The position numbers and the translations under genes were made by a program. The notes below the pieces were generated by a model. The model worked only from the letters and a program-made list of their open reading frames with translations, was not told the DNA's origin and made no database searches. Positions 7,204 through 14,563 of a DNA stretch of 64,000 nucleotides are shown here, piece by piece. This stretch comes from Nocardia jinanensis (GTDB lineage Bacteria > Actinomycetota > Actinomycetes > Mycobacteriales > Mycobacteriaceae), in contig NZ_BMMH01000010.1 of assembly GCF_014645735.1 (NCBI RefSeq), positions 62,001 through 126,000 on the forward strand. The letters run 5' to 3'. The stretch's first letter is position 1. Each line of letters begins with the position of its first letter.

Positions 7204-8958
7204 TCAAGCCTGTGCGGGACTCGTCCACAGGTCGGGCGGTGTTCCGGGCGCCGCCGCGAAATCGCTCAGCGCGGGAACCTCACGCTCGGCGCTGTGCTCC
7301 TGGGGGATCCGCGGATTCATCCATTCGCGCAGCACAGCGGTGGCCCGGACATCGTCCTCGTTGTACTCCAGCAGCCGCGTGCGCTGGGTGAGGTCCGATT
7401 CGGCGTCGTAACCGACCGCCCGCCGGTACCAACTCATCGAGGCCTCGCCCCCGGCCTCGGAATCGCGCCAGGCGAAACCCGCCACGGGTGCGATCTTCTT
7501 GAGCCCCTTACCGCTCGGGCAGATGAACTGATCGGTGACCGCCTGGAACATATCGACCCACTGGATCGAATCGACGAACTCGGTGACCTGCTTTTCGGTC
7601 GGTACTCCGGGGCGCCCGGCGAAGCGCCGCGCCGACTCGTAGAGCCATTTGTCCTCGGCACTGCGCGAATAGCAATAGGCGGCGAAGGTCTTCCCGGCTG
7701 TCAGAGCCTGCGCCCTGATCTCCATCAACCAGGTCCAGAATTCGCCGAAGGAGCGGCCCTCGTCCTCGGTGGGCAGCGGATCCCAGGTGACGAAGGCCCG
7801 GTACCGCCCGTCGAGCAGGGTGCCCCACAGGTAGGCGCCGTCCTCCTGATAGCTCTCCAGATCGACGTCCACCTCGACATCGGCCCGGCGCACCCAGACC
7901 CGGTCGAACCGGCGTACCAGCGGCGCCTGGACCAGCCAAGCCCGTGCGGTGACCACGGTTTCCTCGAACGGGCCGTGCTGCCAGTCCTCGGGTTCGGGGC
8001 CCGACCAGGCGGCCAGTTCGTCGATGGTCGTTACCCCGTGCCCGCGCAGCACCTCGGCGCGCGAACCCGGCGCCACCACGCTCACATCACGGTGGGTGTT
8101 CAACCAGGCCTGGCAGCCGCCTTCCGCGCCCCGGGTCCACCAGATGCACTGACGGCATTCGGGAACCTTCGACGGAACGGTTTCCACCTGTCCGCGAACC
8201 ACCGCGATCCGGTCGGCGAAACGGCTGTCGTAGTCGGGGAGAACGGTGGTCAGATCGTGGACGAGGATCCGGTCGAAATGGAACCCGACGACCCCGCCGA
8301 TCGCGGTGGCCGGCGCCAGTCCGTGACGTTCCAGCATCCGGTACACATGGGCCAGCCGCTGCTGGTCACGCGGTTGCTGGCGGAGTTTGCGGGCGCGATC
8401 GGGGACTGGGTGCCAATCGAACAGATCGGAGGTCAGCGGATGGAATTCGGCCGGTTCGGGGCGGCGCGGATCGGTCACTTTGTGATTGACGACGATGACC
8501 GGGATATAACCGCCGTTCCGTACATCACGCAGCAGGATCTCGGCACCACCGCGGCGGCCGGTATCGGGCTCCTGCGGGAGCAGCCCGCCCCAGATCCGGG
8601 CGGCGCCCGCCGCACAAGCACGCAGAGTGGCGGCGGCGCGGGCGCTCGCGGGCAGCGACGGGTCGATGACCACCCAGCTGCCGGGGTCGGCGGCGACGAG
8701 GGTTTCGCGCACCCGTTCGCGATGGGCCTGCGCCGATTCACGCCGCTGCTGGACCCCGGTGTCCTCGCGTACCTCGGCGAGCTGATCGGGATGCGCGGCA
8801 TCCAGCCCGAGCCGATGGCGGCAACCGATCAGGCCCCGGGCGTCGAGGAACGCCGTCCGGCCCGCACCGGCGGTTATCCGCCCGGAGGGCACGGGAGACT
8901 CCCGCCGCTCGCTCTCGGCGTCGGAGGGGTCTTCGCTGTCGACACTGCCCGGTTGCAC
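7204..8958 (-). CDS. TM0106-type RecB-like nuclease with RNase H-like domain
   Basis: A protein of about 584 residues of the TM0106 RecB-like family. The N-terminal part matches the PD-(D/E)XK nuclease layout (DARGLIGCRHRLGLD; later RRGGAEILLRD followed by VIVVNHKVT). The centre has a Cys cluster, PECRQCIWW with GGCQAWL, that may hold an iron-sulphur cluster. The C-terminal third is an RNase H-like predicted nuclease domain with EDKWL and a final acidic YNEDDVRAT motif. I chose the GTG at 8958 because a -10-like CATACT lies six bases before it, suggesting a leaderless transcript; a longer ORF extends to 9093. DNA repair or nucleic-acid processing is likely but unproven. Confidence 0.82.
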   Translation of the reverse strand: MQPGSVDSEDPSDAESERRESPVPSGRITAGAGRTAFLDARGLIGCRHRLGLDAAHPDQLAEVREDTGVQQRRESAQAHRERVRETLVAADPGSWVVIDPSLPASARAAATLRACAAGAARIWGGLLPQEPDTGRRGGAEILLRDVRNGGYIPVIVVNHKVTDPRRPEPAEFHPLTSDLFDWHPVPDRARKLRQQPRDQQRLAHVYRMLERHGLAPATAIGGVVGFHFDRILVHDLTTVLPDYDSRFADRIAVVRGQVETVPSKVPECRQCIWWTRGAEGGCQAWLNTHRDVSVVAPGSRAEVLRGHGVTTIDELAAWSGPEPEDWQHGPFEETVVTARAWLVQAPLVRRFDRVWVRRADVEVDVDLESYQEDGAYLWGTLLDGRYRAFVTWDPLPTEDEGRSFGEFWTWLMEIRAQALTAGKTFAAYCYSRSAEDKWLYESARRFAGRPGVPTEKQVTEFVDSIQWVDMFQAVTDQFICPSGKGLKKIAPVAGFAWRDSEAGGEASMSWYRRAVGYDAESDLTQRTRLLEYNEDDVRATAVLREWMNPRIPQEHSAEREVPALSDFAAAPGTPPDLWTSPAQA

Positions 8959-9157
8959 GCAAGCAGTATGGTCCCTGACCCCGACAGTCCACCCAATCGA
9001 GCATCCGGGGACAGCGTCGCCGCACCGATGCGGGCAGAGTCTCTCGCCGGTTCGGGCGCGAACCCGATAGGGTGTCGGCGAACCGTGTGACACGGGTGGA
9101 CGGTGCGGTTTTCCGTGTCGTATCGCCGTAGCGAACCAGCATTACGGAGGGCCTTCG

Positions 9158-9796
9158 ATGGGGTTGTTCACCAAGCGCAAACGGCGGCCGAGTCGGCGGG
9201 CCGAGGCCAAGGCTCTCAAACACAAGGCCGCCATGGAGGCCAAACTCGGCGCGAAGAACGATCGGAAACGGCAACGCGCGGATGCCCGTTCCCAGCAGAA
9301 GGTCGCCAAAGCCCAGGTCGCCACGCTGCAGGCCGAGGAGAAGGCAGCGCTGAAAGCCGCCGCGCGGGCCGAGCGGGATCCGTTCGGCCCCGGCCAGATC
9401 AAGAAGTACATCGGGGTGGCGCGGGTGCTGGTTCCGGTGCTCGCCCCGCTGGCCTACCGCGGCGCGACCTATCTGCGCGGACAGCTCGACGCCCGGCGGG
9501 CAAAACAGCTCGGTGTCGGGGTGGATCGGCTCGGCGACTATGCCGGGCACGGTGGCCGGCTGCAGGCCCGTATCGGCAACACCGAGGCCGCGCTGGGCAA
9601 GATCGCGGACGGGAAGAACGGCAAGGACACCCAGCAGTTCGTCACCGGCACCCGGAACCGGCTCGACGCCCTCACCGCGGCCGTACGCACCGCCGACCAG
9701 ATGCCCGCCGCCCGGCGGCGCGCGGTGTACGCCTCCATCACCACGGAACTGTCCCGGATCGAAGCGGACGTACTCGCCCGCCTCGGCGTCGCCTGA
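9158..9796 (+). CDS. DUF6474-like protein with basic coiled-coil N-terminus
   Basis: A 212-residue protein resembling actinobacterial DUF6474. Residues 1-75 are very rich in Lys/Arg/Ala/Gln and should form a charged helix or coiled coil. Residues 85-110 (IKKYIGVARVLVPVLAPLAYRGATY) form a short amphipathic or membrane-touching segment. The remainder is helical. ACGGAGG stands before the ATG. It is transcribed divergently from the RecB-like nuclease gene. No function is known; the basic N-terminus could bind nucleic acid or membrane. Confidence 0.75.
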   Translation: MGLFTKRKRRPSRRAEAKALKHKAAMEAKLGAKNDRKRQRADARSQQKVAKAQVATLQAEEKAALKAAARAERDPFGPGQIKKYIGVARVLVPVLAPLAYRGATYLRGQLDARRAKQLGVGVDRLGDYAGHGGRLQARIGNTEAALGKIADGKNGKDTQQFVTGTRNRLDALTAAVRTADQMPAARRRAVYASITTELSRIEADVLARLGVA

Positions 9797-9943
9797 CCGC
9801 GACCCGGCACCGATCGGCCCGCTGCCTCGCCGGATACCCGGCCCGGGTGCGCGGGCCGCGGCCCGGTCGGCGACTATTGACTCTGCCCTGCCCACTCCCC
9901 GACCAGCCGGGCCCGGTCAGGTCGGCGAATCCGAAAGCTCGCG

Positions 9944-10573
9944 ATGCCCAGCACGTACTCGACTCCCGCGCTACTGCGGGGCTGCGTGATGGGAACGACG
10001 ACCGGAGCGCTGGCCGTTGCCGCGCACGGCGCCGCGGGCGGCGGATACCCCACCTCCGCCGGAGCGGCGCTGCTGCTGCTCACAGCGCTGGTGACCGGGG
10101 CTGCCGCCGGGTCGATCATCGGCGATACCGGTCGGTGGGCAGCACCGGGCCGGAGCATCCTGGCCCTCCTCGCGACCGGCCAGTTCGCCGGGCACTGGGC
10201 GCTGACCGGGCTCACCGGCCATCACGACACCATCGGTGATACAACGGCGGACGTGCTGTCGTCGGGAACGATGACCGCCGCCCATCTGGTCGCCGTCGCG
10301 GTCTGCGCGCTGGCCATCACCGCGGCCGAGCGGCTCTACCGATCGGCGTCCACGGTTGTCCGAGCGCTACTCGAACCGCCGCGCCTCGTACCGGCCGCAC
10401 CTCGGGTCCGCGTCGCCACGACCGGCGCGCTCGCGGCCCACCACTCTCCGAACGGATCGTCGGGTCCGCGCGCCCCGCCCGCGCGCCCCACCCCCGACAC
10501 CCCTGTTCCCCTCGGAGAGAAAGCTTCCAACACATGTCCCACGGGATCTCCCCCGTCCTGCGCCGGGGTCTGA
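9944..10573 (+). CDS. Hypothetical four-helix membrane protein upstream of the copper genes
   Basis: A 209-residue protein with about four hydrophobic segments (residues 12-30, 40-62, 70-90 and 105-125) and several His residues (AAHGAAGG, GHWAL, GHHD, AAHLV) that could bind metal. The last 60 residues are Pro-rich and overlap the start of the YcnI gene by 40 bases, so the tail may be unimportant or the frame may end differently in relatives. Its place at the head of the YcnI-CopC-CopD group suggests a part in copper handling; this is inferred from context only. Confidence 0.62.
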   Translation: MPSTYSTPALLRGCVMGTTTGALAVAAHGAAGGGYPTSAGAALLLLTALVTGAAAGSIIGDTGRWAAPGRSILALLATGQFAGHWALTGLTGHHDTIGDTTADVLSSGTMTAAHLVAVAVCALAITAAERLYRSASTVVRALLEPPRLVPAAPRVRVATTGALAAHHSPNGSSGPRAPPARPTPDTPVPLGEKASNTCPTGSPPSCAGV

Positions 10574-11187
10574 CCGCGACCTGCGCCGCCGGTTTCGTAT
10601 TGGCCGGAGCCGGTACCGCCGCCGCGCACGTGAGTGTTTCCGCACCGGATGCCGAACCCGGGCACGGCGCTGTCGCCACCTTCAGCGTGCCGACCGAATC
10701 GGATAACGCCGCCACCACCTCGGTGCGGATCACCGTGCCGGAATTCTCCACCGCCCGTACCGAACCGGTGCCCGGCTGGACCGCGAAGATCGATCGCAAC
10801 GGCAAAGACCAGGTCACCGCTGTCACGTGGACCGCGAATCCGGGAAGCACCGGCATCCGTCCGGGCGAGTTCCAGCGTTTCGCGGTCTCGCTCGGACCGT
10901 TCCCGGAATCCGATTCGGTCGCTTTCCCGGCCGAACAGACCTACAGCGACGGCACCGTCGTGCGCTGGAACGAAACCGGCGATCACGATTCGGTCGAACA
11001 TCCCGCGCCCGTGGTCACACTGACCGGTGCGGAAGCCGCTCACGGTACGCACGGCGACGAAGCGTCCGCGGCCCCCGCCGACAACGGCGGTGACACCACA
11101 GCCCGCTGGCTCGGTGGTCTGGGGCTGGCACTCGGTGCGCTGGCCCTGGGCGCGGGAGTCGGCGCCGTAGTCCGGAGCCGGCGATGA
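10534..11187 (+). CDS. YcnI family copper-binding protein
   Basis: A 217-residue exported, membrane-anchored protein of the YcnI (DUF1775) family, which binds copper outside the cell. A signal peptide ends at GTAAA/HVSVS, so the mature protein starts with the His that serves as a copper ligand in this family. The domain contains the conserved Trp-rich pattern (PGWTAKID, VTWTANPG, VVRWNE). A C-terminal membrane helix (LGLALGALALGAGVGAVV) and an RSRR tail anchor it. Its stop overlaps the start of the CopC-like gene (ATGA), so the genes are translationally coupled. Confidence 0.9.
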   Translation: MSHGISPVLRRGLTATCAAGFVLAGAGTAAAHVSVSAPDAEPGHGAVATFSVPTESDNAATTSVRITVPEFSTARTEPVPGWTAKIDRNGKDQVTAVTWTANPGSTGIRPGEFQRFAVSLGPFPESDSVAFPAEQTYSDGTVVRWNETGDHDSVEHPAPVVTLTGAEAAHGTHGDEASAAPADNGGDTTARWLGGLGLALGALALGAGVGAVVRSRR

Positions 11188-11738
11188 TCCGTGGGACGAC
11201 CCGGTGGGGCCGGCGCTTCGCGCTCGTCGCCACCCTCCTCATGGTGACCCTCGGCGCGGCGGCCGGACCGGCAGCCGCGCATTCCGCGGTGGTGAGCAGC
11301 GACCCTGCCGACGGCGCGACCGTCGAGGTGGGGCCACAGCGCGCCACCATCACCTTCAACGAACCCCTGCAGCCGAACTTCCCGGCCATGACCGTGGTGG
11401 GCCCGGACGGGAACCTCTGGTCCAAGGGCGAGCCGATCGTCGACGGCCGCACGCTCAGTGTCGCGGTCGGTGAACTCGGCCCGGCCGGCCGATACCGGAT
11501 GGCCTACCGCGTCACCTCGGCAGACGGCCACGTCGTCGACGGTGAGCGTGGTTTCACGCTGAGCAGGGCCGGTAACGGCACTCCGGGCCCGGCGGCGAAC
11601 GCACAGGGCGGGAACGGCGGTTCGGGCGACGGTATCCCGGTGTGGGTGTACATCGTGGGGGCGATCGTGCTGTTCGGTGGCGGTCTCGCGTTCGCGCTGT
11701 TCGGCTCGAACCTGGGCAAGGGTAAGAACCAGCGGTGA
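11184..11738 (+). CDS. CopC domain-containing copper resistance protein
   Basis: A 184-residue protein with a signal peptide cut before HSAVVSSDPADG, which places the N-terminal His of the CopC fold at the start of the mature chain. The CopC beta-barrel follows (TITFNEPLQ, VVGPDG, YRVTSADGHVVDG; the last His is a known copper-ligand position). A Gly/Asn-rich linker then leads to a C-terminal membrane helix (VYIVGAIVLFGGGLAFALFG). It probably passes copper to or from the CopD protein encoded next. It overlaps both neighbours by a few bases. Confidence 0.92.
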   Translation: MIRGTTRWGRRFALVATLLMVTLGAAAGPAAAHSAVVSSDPADGATVEVGPQRATITFNEPLQPNFPAMTVVGPDGNLWSKGEPIVDGRTLSVAVGELGPAGRYRMAYRVTSADGHVVDGERGFTLSRAGNGTPGPAANAQGGNGGSGDGIPVWVYIVGAIVLFGGGLAFALFGSNLGKGKNQR

Positions 11739-12661
11739 GAAACGGCGTCCCGAGCGGAACCGACGAACGGATCGCGCTCGGACTCGTGATACCGACGGGC
11801 CTGCTCGGGGTGCTGCTGGCCTGGGCGCTCGGCGGTGTCCCGGCGGCCGCGGCGGTGCGGTTCGGCGCCGATATCGCGGGCGCTGCCGTGCTGGGGCTGA
11901 CGATCCTGCCCCGGCTGGCGGACCGGATCGAGGTGCCCTGGCGGATGCTGGCGGTGCTGGCCGGTCTCTGGTGTTGCCTCGAATTCGCGACGCTGGCCTT
12001 CGCTGCCGGTGACGTGGTCGGTTCGGGGGTTCGGGCGCTGAGTCCGGCCGATTTCGGCACCTATCTGATGCGGATCAGCGCCGGCCAGATAGGCCTGGCC
12101 ATCCTGCTCGCCACGGCCGCGATCACGGTGTATGCCGCCGTCGCCTTCCGGCGGCCGGGTCAGCGTTCCCCCGATCTCGTTCTCGTCTTCGCGGCGGTGA
12201 GCGTGACCCTGCGCCCGATTACCGGCCATATGTCGCAGCAGCTGGCCGGTTCGGTACTGGCCGGGGTGCACGCCCTGGCGGCGTCTACCTGGCTGGGCCT
12301 GCTGCTGGCGCTGGGGCTGGTGGTCCGTGGTCGCCGCGGCTGGGCGGCCGCGCTGCCCAGGTACTCGGCGGTCGCGCTGCCCATGATCGCGGCGGTGGCG
12401 CTGACCGGGGTGATCAACGGTCTGGTTCGCCTGGGCGGGGTCGAACCGTTCTTCACCACCGGTTACGGGCGGATCATGCTGGCCAAATCGCTACTGCTGG
12501 CGGCACTGGTGCTATTGGGCTGGTGGTGGCGCCGGAGCTGGGTGGTCGCGGCGGCCGCGCACCGGATCTCCGCGGAGGCATCACTACGTCGCGCGGTGCT
12601 GGAAGTGTCGGTGATGGCCGTGGTTTTCGGGCTGGCGGCCTCCCTCGCCGTCACCGGATAG
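11735..12661 (+). CDS. CopD family copper import/resistance membrane protein
   Basis: A 308-residue protein with eight or so predicted membrane helices, matching CopD. The signature LAGVHALAASTWLGLLLALG and the later ALTGVINGLVRLG region are typical, with His residues in TGHMSQQ and GVHALAAS positioned for copper. It starts at a GTG that overlaps the CopC stop (GTGA). Together with YcnI and CopC it forms an operon for moving or buffering copper at the membrane. No copper-sensing regulator gene is visible beside it. Confidence 0.9.
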   Translation: MRNGVPSGTDERIALGLVIPTGLLGVLLAWALGGVPAAAAVRFGADIAGAAVLGLTILPRLADRIEVPWRMLAVLAGLWCCLEFATLAFAAGDVVGSGVRALSPADFGTYLMRISAGQIGLAILLATAAITVYAAVAFRRPGQRSPDLVLVFAAVSVTLRPITGHMSQQLAGSVLAGVHALAASTWLGLLLALGLVVRGRRGWAAALPRYSAVALPMIAAVALTGVINGLVRLGGVEPFFTTGYGRIMLAKSLLLAALVLLGWWWRRSWVVAAAAHRISAEASLRRAVLEVSVMAVVFGLAASLAVTG

Positions 12662-12670
12662 GCTGGATTC

Positions 12671-13048
12671 ATGCCTGCCCGGACTCCGAATCTCCTTCAG
12701 CGGATCGGGTACATCTGCGGCCGGACCCTGCCCACCGAGTACTCGGACTGGGTACTGAACGACCTCACGGGACCGGGGGCGACCCGGCGCTATCTGGTCC
12801 GGATGCTGGTGCCGATCGTGCTCGTCCTGCTGCTGTTCCTCTTGGTACCGGGACCGCTGTGGATGGGGGCATCGATGATGGCGCTGCTGCTGCTCCCGCT
12901 GATCTATTTCACCGTGGCGCTGACCTACGTCTTCCGGCGCAACCGGCTGGTCGGACACGGGCTCGATCCGGCCCTGGCCGACGCCGATGTCCGACGCCGC
13001 GCCGCGATCGAACGCGCCGCCTACGAGAAGCGGCACGGTCGCGCGTGA
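12671..13048 (+). CDS. DUF5313 family membrane protein, copy 1
   Basis: A 125-residue protein of the actinobacterial DUF5313 family, with the conserved start (LQRIGYICGRTLPTEYSDWVLNDLTGPGATRRYLVRM), two adjacent membrane helices (residues 46-62 and 66-88), and the motif YVFRRNRLVGHGLDPALAD. It has no ribosome site. Instead TAGGCT, which includes the copD stop codon, ends six bases before the ATG, as expected for a -10 box of a leaderless mRNA. The function of the family is unknown. A second copy lies 57 bases downstream. Confidence 0.88.
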   Translation: MPARTPNLLQRIGYICGRTLPTEYSDWVLNDLTGPGATRRYLVRMLVPIVLVLLLFLLVPGPLWMGASMMALLLLPLIYFTVALTYVFRRNRLVGHGLDPALADADVRRRAAIERAAYEKRHGRA

Positions 13049-13104
13049 ACCCGGGCGACGAATTACCCCTGGTGAGAGATATCACACCGGCATAGCCTGG
13101 AGCT

Positions 13105-13467
13105 ATGGACAAGCCGACCTTCAGGCAACGGATCGTCTACGATGTGGGCTTCGAACTGCCCCCGGAGTTGCATGAGTGGGTAGTTCAGGACCTCATCGGC
13201 CGCGGGGCCATGCGACGGTACATGATCCGCTTCCTCATACCGATCATTCCCTTCTTTGTGCTGATCCTGCTGTTCCCGGGGCCCATGACACTCAAGCTGG
13301 GTCTGATCGTGATGATGATCGTGCCGCTGATCATCTTCGGAATCGCCCTCAGTTACGTGTGGCGCCGGTTCCGCTTCGTCCAGCACGGTCTGGACCCGAA
13401 CCTGGTCGACGAAACAAAGTTCTCTCAGCTCGATCGTGAGATCTACAACCTTCGCTACCGTCATTAG
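13105..13467 (+). CDS. DUF5313 family membrane protein, copy 2
   Basis: A 120-residue paralogue of the preceding gene, sharing the same plan: RQRIVYDVGFELPPELHEWVVQDLIGRGAMRRYMIRF, two membrane helices, and the YVWRRFRFVQHGLDPNLVD motif. The pair looks like a tandem duplication that has diverged well. TAGCCT (13093-13098) lies six bases before the ATG, again suggesting leaderless expression from its own promoter rather than read-through from copy 1. Function unknown. Confidence 0.88.
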   Translation: MDKPTFRQRIVYDVGFELPPELHEWVVQDLIGRGAMRRYMIRFLIPIIPFFVLILLFPGPMTLKLGLIVMMIVPLIIFGIALSYVWRRFRFVQHGLDPNLVDETKFSQLDREIYNLRYRH

Positions 13468-13547
13468 CTTTGCGCACACGCCCTGCGGCACGCCCGGCGG
13501 CGGGGTCGGTGCCCGCAGCCGCGTTCCACCCGGCACAATCGTCAAAC

Positions 13548-14036
13548 GTGACCGAATCAGAGCAGCAGGTAGCCACCGCGGATCTCGCCGACGAGATCGG
13601 GCCCGATATCCGCAGTTGCGATACCCAGTTCATCCAGTTCGGCGGCCACCAGGTCTTCTCCGGCCGGATCACCACGATCCGCTGCTTCCAGGACAACCTG
13701 CTGGTCAAGCAGACGCTCGGTGAACCCGGTGCCGGGCAGGTACTGGTCGTCGACGGCGGGGCGAGTGTGCACACCGCCCTGGTGGGTGACATCATCGCCG
13801 GCCGCGGGGTCGACAACGGCTGGGCCGGAGTCGTGGTGAACGGCGCGGTCCGCGATTCCGCGATTCTGCGGACTCTCGGTATCGGTGTGAAGGCCCTGGG
13901 GACCAATCCGCGCAAGAGCACCCAGACCGGTAGCGGCGAGAAGAACATCGCGGTGGAGTTCGGTGGCGTGACCTTCAACCCCGGCGAGATGCTCTACAGC
14001 GACCACGACGGAATCGTGGTCCGCGCCGAGCCCTGA
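13548..14036 (+). CDS. rraA: RraA-like family protein (ribonuclease activity regulator)
   Basis: A 162-residue protein of the RraA/dimethylmenaquinone-methyltransferase-like family. It has the family core QVLVVDGGAS, GDIIAGRGVDNGWAGVVVNGAVRDSA, and GTNPRKSTQTGSGE. In E. coli RraA binds and inhibits RNase E; many relatives are instead 4-hydroxy-4-methyl-2-oxoglutarate aldolases with the motif G-X20-R-D, and the RD pair of GAVRD is present here, so either role is open. I start at GTG 13548, which gives the usual length and a CACAAT hexamer eight bases upstream; the open frame extends further upstream without a good start. Confidence 0.85.
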   Translation: MTESEQQVATADLADEIGPDIRSCDTQFIQFGGHQVFSGRITTIRCFQDNLLVKQTLGEPGAGQVLVVDGGASVHTALVGDIIAGRGVDNGWAGVVVNGAVRDSAILRTLGIGVKALGTNPRKSTQTGSGEKNIAVEFGGVTFNPGEMLYSDHDGIVVRAEP

Positions 14037-14084
14037 TACGCGAACCACTCTCCGTGGAACGCGGCCCGGCGCTCCGCCCGGGTA

Positions 14085-14306
14085 CTAACCGGCGCTCACC
14101 CTGGCGGAATGACCGGCGATGGCGACCACGTCACCGGCCTGTAGCTGCCGTCCGCGGCGCAGTTCGACCTCGTCGTTCACGCGCACCAGCCCGGCCGCGA
14201 TCACTGTCTTGGCCTCCGCCCCGGATTCGATCAGGTTGGCCAGTTTCAGGAACTGTCCGAGCCGTATGGCGCCGTCGTCGACTGGCACATCGATTGGATC
14301 CGACAT
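14085..14306 (-). CDS. Small RNA-binding S4 domain protein
   Basis: A 73-residue protein consisting of a single S4 domain, as in YbcJ and related proteins. The RNA-binding core is clear: IRLGQFLKLANLIESGAEAK, VRVNDEVELRRGRQL and GDVVAI. Such proteins are thought to bind structured RNA, with possible roles in ribosome assembly or translation. The ATG at 14306 matches the family length, although the open frame continues upstream to 15029 as an antisense shadow of lysX. It converges with rraA and is divergent from lysX. Confidence 0.88.
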   Translation of the reverse strand: MSDPIDVPVDDGAIRLGQFLKLANLIESGAEAKTVIAAGLVRVNDEVELRRGRQLQAGDVVAIAGHSARVSAG

Positions 14307-14563
14307 AGGTTCATGCTTACTCCCCCGGTCACAGCGCGTACCGACCGACCCCGTCAACTGGGCCGGCCGACGTGCCCGGTCATGTAACAACAAGACTTTT
14401 ACGACATTTCGGAGCCGATTCGCACGCCACGCCCGGGGCCCGGTTTCCCATATCGGCCAACCGTGCCCGCGCACAGGGAAATACCTGTGTTTCCGGCCGG
14501 ACATACCGCTAACACGCCGGGCCACAGCCATGATTCGGCGATTCCTGGCGGCAGACTGGAGCG

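Noticed and set aside
7294..9090. 598-residue plus-strand open frame across the RecB-like nuclease gene
   Set aside because: Shadow frame with no motif, opposite a gene with clear domains.
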